A stretch of DNA of 20,845 bases from Elusimicrobiota bacterium (GTDB lineage Bacteria > Elusimicrobiota > Elusimicrobia > UBA1565 > UBA9628): assembly GCA_023700845.1 (NCBI GenBank), contig JAMPYD010000005.1:1-20845 (forward strand), written 5' to 3'. Under the pieces are notes generated by a model, which was given only the letters and a program-made list of their open reading frames with translations, did no database searches and was not told the origin of the DNA. Position numbers and translations under genes: made by a program. Positions 14,057-20,845 of this stretch are shown here, in pieces; position 1 is the first letter of the stretch; every line of letters starts with the position of its first letter.

Positions 14057-15130
14057 ATGCCCGACCTCGAGTTCCTGCAGCGCGTGTATTTCGGCAACAG
14101 CGTCGCCGCCTACGGCTTGGCGGCGCTGACCTTCGTCGTCGCGATCGCGGTGTTCCTGACCGCCCGGAAGCTGATCCTGGCGCGGCTGAAGGCGCTGGCG
14201 GAGCGCACCGAGACGGACCTGGACGATTTCTTCGTCGAGCTGCTGGGCAAGATCAAGGCGCCGGAGAGCGTCCTCGTCGGTTTCTACTTCGCGACGCGGC
14301 CGCTGAGCTTCGACCCCAAGGTGGACCGCTTCCTGACCGCGGCGGTCGTCGTCGTGCTCGCGTACCGGGCGCTGCGGATGCTGCAGACGGCCGCCGATTA
14401 CGGGGTGAGGCGCGCGATGACGGGGCCCGGCTCGGACCAGGCGAGCAAGGACACCGCGAAGACCGTGTCCTTGCTGGTCCGGGGCGTGCTGTGGGCGCTG
14501 GGGCTGATCTTCATCCTGGACAACCTCGGCATCAACGTGACCTCGATGGTCGCCGGCCTGGGCATCGGCGGCATCGCCGTGGCGCTGGCGGCGCAGGCCG
14601 TGCTCGGAGACCTGTTCTCGGCGCTGGCGATACATCTGGATGAGCCGTTCGTGGTCGGGGACTTCATCACCGTGGACGGGTTCATGGGGACGGTGGAGCG
14701 CATCGGCATCAAGACCACGCACCTGCGCTCTTTGTCGGGCGAGCTGCTCGTGATGGGCAACTCCAAGCTGACGAGCTCCCCGATCCGCAACTTCAAGAAG
14801 ATGCAGGAGCGCCGGGTGGTGCTGAAGTTCGGCTTGCTGTATTCGACGCCGGAGGCGGCGCTCTCGGAGATGCCGGCCGCGGTGCGCGCGCTGGTGGAGA
14901 AGGACAAGAGCCTGCGCTTCGACCGGGCCCACTTCAGCGGTCTGGGGGAGTCCTCGCTCGATTTCGAGGTCGTGTACTACATACTCGACGCCGACTATAA
15001 CAAGCACATGGACTCCCAGCAGCGGCTGCTGCTGGAGCTGGTCGCGGACGTGCGCAAGCGCGGGCTCGATTTCGCGTACCCGACGCGCACCTTGTTCATC
15101 GACGGCGGCAAGGCCGCGGCGACGGCTTGA
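14057..15130 (+). CDS. MscS-family mechanosensitive channel
   Basis: This is a 357-aa membrane protein. Hydrophobic segments lie at about 18-36, 93-108 and 137-155, and the pore-lining TM3 spans about 161-190 with the Gly/Ala packing pattern (VAGLGIGGIAVALAAQ) and the following LGDLFSAL. The beta domain reads PFVVGDFITVDGFMGTVERIGIKTTHLRS with a later NSKLTS, the family hallmark. Such channels open on membrane tension and release solutes during osmotic downshock. The length places it with mid-size YnaI-like members rather than 286-aa MscS. The stop TGA overlaps the TTG start of the following methyltransferase, so the two are probably cotranslated, an unexplained pairing. Confidence 0.92.
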   Translation: MPDLEFLQRVYFGNSVAAYGLAALTFVVAIAVFLTARKLILARLKALAERTETDLDDFFVELLGKIKAPESVLVGFYFATRPLSFDPKVDRFLTAAVVVVLAYRALRMLQTAADYGVRRAMTGPGSDQASKDTAKTVSLLVRGVLWALGLIFILDNLGINVTSMVAGLGIGGIAVALAAQAVLGDLFSALAIHLDEPFVVGDFITVDGFMGTVERIGIKTTHLRSLSGELLVMGNSKLTSSPIRNFKKMQERRVVLKFGLLYSTPEAALSEMPAAVRALVEKDKSLRFDRAHFSGLGESSLDFEVVYYILDADYNKHMDSQQRLLLELVADVRKRGLDFAYPTRTLFIDGGKAAATA

Positions 15131-15891
15131 CCCGGCTGCCCTCGATCTACGCCGATCCGGCGCTGTACGACCTGATCCACGCCGAGGGGACCGACGACGA
15201 GGTCTGGTTCCTGAACCATCTGGCCGAGGTCCACGGCTGCGGCGTCAAGACGGCTTTGGAGCCCGCGTGCGGCACCGGGCGCTACCTCGCGGGGCTCCTG
15301 CGGCGGGGCTGGACGGTGGAGGGCTACGACCTGGCGCCGGGGATGCTCGCCTTCACGCGCAAGCGGCTGGCGGGCTGGGGCAAGCGGGTCAGGCTCGCGC
15401 GCGGGGAGATGAGCTCCTACCGGCCCAAGGGGCGCTTCGGCCTGATCTTCAACGTGCTCTCCACGTTCCGGCATCTGATGACGGAGAAGGACGCTCTGGC
15501 GCATCTGTCCTTGATGGCGGGCGCCCTCGAGCCGGGCGGGGTGTTCGTGCTCGGCCTGGATCTTTCCATCTACGGCCAGGACGAGCCCGACGAGGAGGTG
15601 TACGAGTGCCGGCAGGGAGGGCGCACGGCCAAGCACGTGCTGATGAGCATCCCCGCCGAGCCCGCGACGCGGCGGGAGAAGATCATCAACTTCGTGACCA
15701 CGCCGAAGGGGAAGAAGGAGACCGTGCTCGAGTCGACCTACGACCTGCGCTCCTACAGCGCGGCGGAGGTGGCGGCGCTGATCGGGAGGTCGCCTCTCGA
15801 GATCGCGGCGGTGTACGGCTACGACGGCCGGGACGCGGTGCTCGACGGGCCGGAGCGGGCGCTGTGGCTGGTGCTGAAAGCTAAGCGCTGA
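15127..15891 (+). CDS. Class I SAM-dependent methyltransferase
   Basis: This is a 254-aa protein. Motif I is ALEPACGTGRYL (43-54), the acidic residue after strand 2 is Asp68 (VEGYDLAPGML), and the motif IV region reads FGLIFNVLSTFRHL. Similar single-domain methyltransferases are common and their substrates are not predictable. The start is TTG in a TTGA overlap with the stop of the MscS gene, which implies translational coupling. No independent promoter is visible. Its 3' end overlaps the convergent TPR gene by 11 bp. Confidence 0.85.
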   Translation: MTRLPSIYADPALYDLIHAEGTDDEVWFLNHLAEVHGCGVKTALEPACGTGRYLAGLLRRGWTVEGYDLAPGMLAFTRKRLAGWGKRVRLARGEMSSYRPKGRFGLIFNVLSTFRHLMTEKDALAHLSLMAGALEPGGVFVLGLDLSIYGQDEPDEEVYECRQGGRTAKHVLMSIPAEPATRREKIINFVTTPKGKKETVLESTYDLRSYSAAEVAALIGRSPLEIAAVYGYDGRDAVLDGPERALWLVLKAKR

Positions 15892-17152
15892 AGTCGAGCA
15901 GGATAGGCGCGGGGGAGCCGCCGAGGAGCCCCAGGCGCGTCTTTCCCTTCCAGAGCTCGAGGCCGGAGGAAGTGGTCACGGCCCGGTCGGCGCCCTTCAG
16001 GCGGGAGAGCAGGCGCGCCTCGAGCAAGGAGAAGGGCGGCTCGATGGCGCCGTAGCTCAGGTCCGGCCCCGCGCGGCGCTCGAGCACCGCGAAGCGGCTC
16101 CAGTCCCAGAACACGACGGGTCGCGCCAGGCAGGCGCGCAGCGCCGCGGCCAGGTCCGGGGCGGCTCTCTGCGCGGCCTTCCAGATGGCGGCCGCCTTCG
16201 CGAGGCTCGGGGCGCAGCGGTACGAGCACGGGTGCCAGGTGATGAGGTTGAGCAGGTCGAGGTCGAGGCCGGGGTTCTTGGCGAAGAGCTTCTGGCGCCG
16301 CGCGCCGGCCTGGACCGACGGGACGCGCGAGTAGAAGTAGAAGACGTTATTGAGGACCCACGGGAGGTCCTTTTTGCGGCGGGTGTGGCGCAGGATGGAG
16401 TGGACGAGATCGTCGTCTTTTTTATCGACGACGTGGGAGTAGTACCAGCGCGTGCAGCACACGGGATAGCCGAGGCTCTGGCCCGGGTTGAAGTATTCGC
16501 CTTCCCACTGCCGGGCCGTTTTCTTGAGGGCGGCGGCGTCGCGGCCGATGAGGACGCCGAGGCGCTCCGCGCCGCGGGAGCCGGCGGCGCGCGGGAAGAC
16601 GAACTTCTCCAGGCGCAGGCGGCGGCACAGCTCGTCGAAGGAAGGGAGGTCGGCCTCGCTTGCCCAGCAGTGGATGACGGGCTTGACGCCGGCCAGGAGC
16701 GCGAGGACCTCGATGGGGAGGTTGCCCAGGCGCGGGACGCGCAGGGGGCCGTCGGGCAGGGAGAGCTCGATGAAGGCCTTGGCGGCGGAGGCGCCGCCGG
16801 TCTTGAGCTCGGCCAGGCGGCGGCGGGCTTCGGCATGGGACGGGTCGCGCTTGAGAGCGGCGCGCAAGGTCCGGGCCGCGTCGAGCAGGCGGCCCTCGCG
16901 GTGGAGGAGGCTCGCCAGGTCCAGGTACGCGGGCAGGTGCGCGGGGAAGGCGCGGATCAATGCGGTGAAGGCGTCGAGGGCCGCGGGGATGTCTCCGAGG
17001 GAGAGCCGGGCGTGGGCGGAGAAGTAGCGCGCGTCGGCGCGGTCCACGCCGAGGCGGAAGGCGGCTTCGAAGTCGGCGAGGGCTTCTCGCGGGCGGCCGG
17101 CGTTGAAATGCGCGGCGCCGCTCGCGACGAGGGACTCGCCCTTGGGCTTCAT
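15881..17152 (-). CDS. TPR protein with Cys-rich GYPxCC domain
   Basis: This is a 423-aa protein without signal peptide. Residues 5-118 hold about three TPR units (FNAGRPREALADFEAAFRLG and two following). Residues 125-423 form a domain with conserved-looking Cys/His clusters: GYPVCC (228-233) and WHPCSYRC (306-313). GYPxCC followed by a distant HPC-x3-C recalls the poorly characterised DUF483-like group; this could bind a metal, but that is inference. Its ATG overlaps the TGA of the exported metallopeptidase-like gene (ATGA), so the pair is coupled. It converges on the methyltransferase gene with an 11-bp overlap. Confidence 0.82.
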   Translation of the reverse strand: MKPKGESLVASGAAHFNAGRPREALADFEAAFRLGVDRADARYFSAHARLSLGDIPAALDAFTALIRAFPAHLPAYLDLASLLHREGRLLDAARTLRAALKRDPSHAEARRRLAELKTGGASAAKAFIELSLPDGPLRVPRLGNLPIEVLALLAGVKPVIHCWASEADLPSFDELCRRLRLEKFVFPRAAGSRGAERLGVLIGRDAAALKKTARQWEGEYFNPGQSLGYPVCCTRWYYSHVVDKKDDDLVHSILRHTRRKKDLPWVLNNVFYFYSRVPSVQAGARRQKLFAKNPGLDLDLLNLITWHPCSYRCAPSLAKAAAIWKAAQRAAPDLAAALRACLARPVVFWDWSRFAVLERRAGPDLSYGAIEPPFSLLEARLLSRLKGADRAVTTSSGLELWKGKTRLGLLGGSPAPILLDFSA

Positions 17153-18243
17153 CGGGCTTCGGCGGACCGGCGCTTCACCAGGGCGAGGACGCGCCGGGAG
17201 AAAGCCTTATAGGAGGCGCGGCCCTCGGGCGTGCGCAGGAGGTCGAGGTCGCGCTCGATGGCGGGTACGAGACCGGCGGAGAGCTTCGAGCGGCGGGAAC
17301 GGCGGGAATGCGTCTCGAGGTCCTCCTCGAGCTGCTCGTCGATATCTTCGAAGGTCGAATCGCCGAGGAAGACGGTGCCGGGGACGGCGCGGCGGATCAT
17401 CTCGATGAACTGCTGAGGGCCCTGGGCGAGAGCGTCGAAGGCCTGGCGGGCGAAGGTGTTCGCGGGGGGCTCGAGGCCGAGCTCCTTGAGCATGTCGAGG
17501 TCCCGAAGATGGGCTTCGAGCTCCATCTCGAGGGCGTTCGAGGGGATGCCGAGGGAGTGCTGGGCGACGTGGGTGAGTTCATGGACCAAGGTCCCGGCCA
17601 AGTCCGCCTCGCGGCCTTTCTTGAACAGATCTTTGTGCAGGCGCATGTCTTTGGACACGTAATCGTACTCGCCGTAGTTGCGGCCGAGGGAGAGGACGCG
17701 GACGGGCAAGGTGAGGCCCTGCTCGGAGAGGACGCGCTGGGCCTCGTCGAGGGCGCGGCGGCCGGCGCGGGTGGCGCGCGCGAGGGAGACGGCGCGGTCG
17801 AGGGCGGCGGCGGTCTTGGGGTCGGAGGTGGTGAGCCACGGGGTGAGGCGGCCGCCGGCTTGGGCGAGGGGCTCGACGCTGACGTCGAAGGGGACCGCGG
17901 CCGAGGGGGCATCGAAAGCGGGGAGGGCGAGCGGAAGACCGTCCCAGAAGCTGTTAAGCGAGCGGGCGGCGAATGGGGAGGACGGCGTCGCCGCCGCGAC
18001 GGCGGCGGCGGGCATGTGTATGAGGGCAGTCGGCAGGGGTGAGGGCGACGTTATCAGAGACGGCGATAACGACAATAAAGGCGACGGATTATTTAACGGC
18101 AACGACTGGTGATTCGCTGGAAGACCGGAATTCACGACGGAGGGAACGGATATTGGGACGGGCTTATTGGGAACGGCGATGACGCCCGCCGAGGAGGCGA
18201 TGCTTGCGGCAAGAAGGCAGGCGGTCAGAAAATACTTCGCCAT
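17149..18243 (-). CDS. Exported HExxH metallopeptidase-like protein
   Basis: This is a 364-aa protein. A signal peptide spans about 1-20. A Pro/Ser/Leu/Ala-rich low-complexity stretch (26-130) follows, much like that of the exported PD-(D/E)XK protein. The domain at about 140-260 carries VHELTH (HExxH at 221-225) and, 17 residues on, Glu243 within ELEAH, the spacing expected of a gluzincin zinc site. The acidic C-terminus (EDIDEQLEEDLE) then turns basic. It may be a peptidase or only a zincin-fold protein. The start is MAKYF at 18243, with TACTAT exactly 6 nt upstream; a longer frame to 18354 lacks a signal peptide. It is coupled by ATGA to the TPR/Cys-rich gene. Confidence 0.82.
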   Translation of the reverse strand: MAKYFLTACLLAASIASSAGVIAVPNKPVPISVPSVVNSGLPANHQSLPLNNPSPLLSLSPSLITSPSPLPTALIHMPAAAVAAATPSSPFAARSLNSFWDGLPLALPAFDAPSAAVPFDVSVEPLAQAGGRLTPWLTTSDPKTAAALDRAVSLARATRAGRRALDEAQRVLSEQGLTLPVRVLSLGRNYGEYDYVSKDMRLHKDLFKKGREADLAGTLVHELTHVAQHSLGIPSNALEMELEAHLRDLDMLKELGLEPPANTFARQAFDALAQGPQQFIEMIRRAVPGTVFLGDSTFEDIDEQLEEDLETHSRRSRRSKLSAGLVPAIERDLDLLRTPEGRASYKAFSRRVLALVKRRSAEAR

Positions 18244-18249
18244 ATAGCG

Positions 18250-18255
18250 ATAGTA
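18250..18255 (-). promoter_or_regulatory. -10 box TACTAT of the metallopeptidase-like gene
   Basis: TACTAT ends exactly 6 nt before the ATG at 18243; an overlapping TATACT lies 2 nt further up. It supports the MAKYF start and a leaderless operon mRNA. Confidence 0.5.
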
Positions 18256-18364
18256 TAGGAAAGACGCCTGGCACGGCTGGGCCAACCGGGGGCTTGCTCG
18301 GGAGGCAAAGGTCCTAGCCCTTCCGCGCAGCTTAGGGGGACTTATCCACCCCATTCACAGCGTC

Positions 18365-18382
18365 ACTGTCGTCAGCGACAGT
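18365..18382. terminator. Hairpin touching the stop of the ChaN-like gene
   Basis: Stem ACTGTCG / CGACAGT with loop TCAG overlaps the last base of the TGA stop. No U-run follows, so termination is uncertain. It resembles the placement of the palindromes at 9452-9467 and 9663-9684. Confidence 0.4.
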
Positions 18383-19236
18383 CAGGGTGTGACGCGGAAC
18401 CAGTCGGCGAGGGGAAGCTCGCCCGCCTGGGGGACGTCGGACCAAGGGAGGAGCACCTGCGCGGGGCCGGCGCCGCGGCGGGCGGCGCTTTCGAGGATGC
18501 CTGCTTTATAGAGCACGTGGCCCTGGCCGGCGATCACCAGCACCACGCGGCCTTCGGCCGCGATCTTCGCGGCGTTCTCGCCCATGGTCTCGTTCCAGAC
18601 GGCCATGGCCTCGAGCATGCGCGGGATGGCGGCGGGAGGGGCGCCGTGGCCTGAAACGGATTCCAGGACATATTTCCGGTAGCGGGCGTCGGCGCTCTCG
18701 AGGATGACGGCGGGGATGCGGGCGCGCTCGGCGGGGGTGAGGCCGGCGAGGCCCTTCTTGCCGACGGCCTTGACCACCTCGCGGGGGGCATTGAGGCCGC
18801 GCACGGGGACGCCGGCGGTTCGGGCGGCATCGAAGATGGGCTTATAGAGCGCGAAGTCGAAGCCCCAGTTCGTCTTCCACCAGACGGCGAAATCCGCCTC
18901 GCTCGTCGCGCCGGACATGAACGCGTCGAGCGCGGCCTGATCCTCGGCCTGGACCATCTCGAGGCCGACGGTGAGCGGGACGCGCGCGGCGAGCGCCGCG
19001 AGGACCTCGGCCTGGAGCGCGTGGTGCGCGGCGTCGTCGTGGGACTCGCCCACGGCGACGATGCGCGCCGAGGCCAGGGCCGTCAGGGCCTCCGCCCAGG
19101 AGCGGGCCGCGCCGGAGGCGTCGAAGACGGCGCCCGCGGGGCGCGCGGCGAGGCCGACGGGAACCCCCTGAGGCGTGCTCACGTGAACGGGGGACCAGGC
19201 GGTCCCGAAGGCCAAGGCGAGGGCGGTGAGATCCAT
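18382..19236 (-). CDS. ChaN-family (haem-binding uptake-like) protein
   Basis: This is a 284-aa protein of the ChaN/DUF399 family. The key motif is VAVGESHDDAAHH (61-72) followed by Gln75, then GLEMVQAEDQAALDAF (91-106). Near the C-terminus VVLVIAGQGHVLYKAGI gives the second conserved His of the family. ChaN from Campylobacter binds haem and has been linked to iron uptake; many homologues lack assigned function. The N-terminus is mildly hydrophobic (MDLTALALAFGTAWS) and may be an export signal, but no lipobox is seen. TAAAAT is exactly 6 nt before the ATG. A link to cytochrome or haem needs of the adjacent nrf genes is possible. Confidence 0.85.
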   Translation of the reverse strand: MDLTALALAFGTAWSPVHVSTPQGVPVGLAARPAGAVFDASGAARSWAEALTALASARIVAVGESHDDAAHHALQAEVLAALAARVPLTVGLEMVQAEDQAALDAFMSGATSEADFAVWWKTNWGFDFALYKPIFDAARTAGVPVRGLNAPREVVKAVGKKGLAGLTPAERARIPAVILESADARYRKYVLESVSGHGAPPAAIPRMLEAMAVWNETMGENAAKIAAEGRVVLVIAGQGHVLYKAGILESAARRGAGPAQVLLPWSDVPQAGELPLADWFRVTP

Positions 19237-19242
19237 GACCGG

Positions 19243-19248
19243 ATTTTA
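19243..19248 (-). promoter_or_regulatory. -10 box TAAAAT of the ChaN-like gene
   Basis: TAAAAT ends exactly 6 nt before the ATG at 19236, with no Shine-Dalgarno. No clear -35. Confidence 0.5.
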
Positions 19249-19260
19249 CCTCAGAATGGC

Positions 19261-19302
19261 CGAGCCGGGCGAGCTATCATTGAGGTTAGTCCGCCCGGCT
19301 CG
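19261..19302. repeat. 11-bp inverted repeat downstream of nrfA
   Basis: Arms CGAGCCGGGCG and CGCCCGGCTCG enclose 20 nt between nrfA and the ChaN-like gene. It could fold into a GC-rich hairpin in the nrfA 3' untranslated region or frame a regulatory site upstream of the ChaN-like promoter. Confidence 0.45.
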
Positions 19303-19307
19303 TCTGG

Positions 19308-19327
19308 GACTCGCACCGGTGCGAGTC
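19308..19327. terminator. 20-bp perfect palindrome after nrfA
   Basis: GACTCGCACCGGTGCGAGTC lies 5 nt past the nrfA stop. On the minus strand it is not followed by a U-run; on the plus strand it is followed by TTTT. It may end the nrfHA mRNA together with the next inverted repeat, by a Rho-dependent or stabilising mechanism. Confidence 0.5.
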
Positions 19328-19332
19328 TTTTC

Positions 19333-20733
<1,401 letters not shown>

Positions 20734-20742
20734 GTCGATTCC

Positions 20743-20845
20743 TCAGTGGCCCACGCCCTTATGGCAGCGCAGGCAGTCGAGCCTCTTCGTGTTGTTGTGC
20801 GCCCCGTCGATCGCGGTGACGATCGGCTCGTGGCAGCGGCGGCAG
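20743..20845 (-). CDS. nrfH: NrfH-type tetrahaem quinol dehydrogenase, C-terminal end only
   Basis: Only the last 33 codons are inside the window. They read CRRCH at the edge, then CLRCHKGVGH and stop, that is two haem-binding CxxCH sites close to the C-terminus. This is the pattern of NrfH/NapC-family membrane cytochromes, which take electrons from menaquinol and pass them to NrfA. Its position 9 nt upstream of nrfA on the same strand supports the assignment. The N-terminal membrane helix and first two haems lie beyond the right edge. Confidence 0.82.
   Translation of the reverse strand, partial: CRRCHEPIVTAIDGAHNNTKRLDCLRCHKGVGH

Noticed and set aside
18244..18354. N-terminal extension of the metallopeptidase-like protein to 18354
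   Set aside because: The extension would bury the clear signal peptide starting MAKYF and cover the -10 box at 18250-18255.
19308..19331. Plus-strand intrinsic terminator (palindrome followed by TTTT)
   Set aside because: No plus-strand gene ends here. The T-run is short and the palindrome fits better as a 3'-end element of nrfA on the minus strand.

Overview
The window is GC-rich bacterial chromosome with short intergenic gaps and no mobile element, tRNA, rRNA or CRISPR array that I can see. The best guess for the source is an uncultured Elusimicrobiota-like (PVC/FCB-adjacent) lineage. That guess rests mainly on two exported proteins with a signal peptide followed by a long Pro/Ser/Ala/Leu-rich stretch, plus the overall gene mix. 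It is an inference; a marker-gene tree would be needed to settle it.

Layout, left to right. A zinc-ribbon/GYF-like membrane protein runs off the left edge (minus), divergent from an ATP-grasp enzyme (plus) that overlaps tail-to-tail with a small NTF2-like lipoprotein (minus). Four plus-strand genes follow: an exported protein with a PD-(D/E)XK nuclease-like core, a 4-OT-type tautomerase, a stand-alone response-regulator receiver and a membrane J-domain protein. Next comes a tightly coupled minus-strand operon of methyltransferase, type III polyketide synthase and FAD oxidoreductase, each pair overlapping by ATGA. It is followed by an exported lytic transglycosylase, a 47-aa small protein, an MsbA-like ABC exporter and S-adenosylhomocysteinase with a textbook terminator. 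Two small unknown proteins come next (one with an L7/L12-like C-terminus), then an intergenic stretch full of hairpins and a small basic protein. An MscS channel coupled to a methyltransferase (plus) converges on a coupled pair (minus) of an exported HExxH metallopeptidase-like protein and a TPR/Cys-rich protein. A ChaN-like protein and an NrfA nitrite reductase with the 3' end of nrfH (minus) close the window.

How the genes work together. NrfH/NrfA give respiratory nitrite reduction to ammonium. The PKS operon probably makes a methylated and oxidised or reduced aromatic or pyrone lipid of unknown structure. AhcY recycles the SAH made by the window's methyltransferases. The remaining genes look like envelope and housekeeping functions.

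The most striking signal is regulatory. At ten gene starts the hexamer TAnnnT sits exactly 6 nt before the start codon (three further starts fit with spacing 5 or 7, or with CATAAT), and clear Shine-Dalgarno sequences are generally absent there. Several other genes (ATP-grasp, ahcY, the 47-aa gene, transglycosylase, nrfA) have a Shine-Dalgarno instead. This points to widespread leaderless transcription with the -10 box fixed against the start codon. A second theme is an unusual density of short perfect palindromes in the gaps, some repeated within the window and several abutting stop codons.
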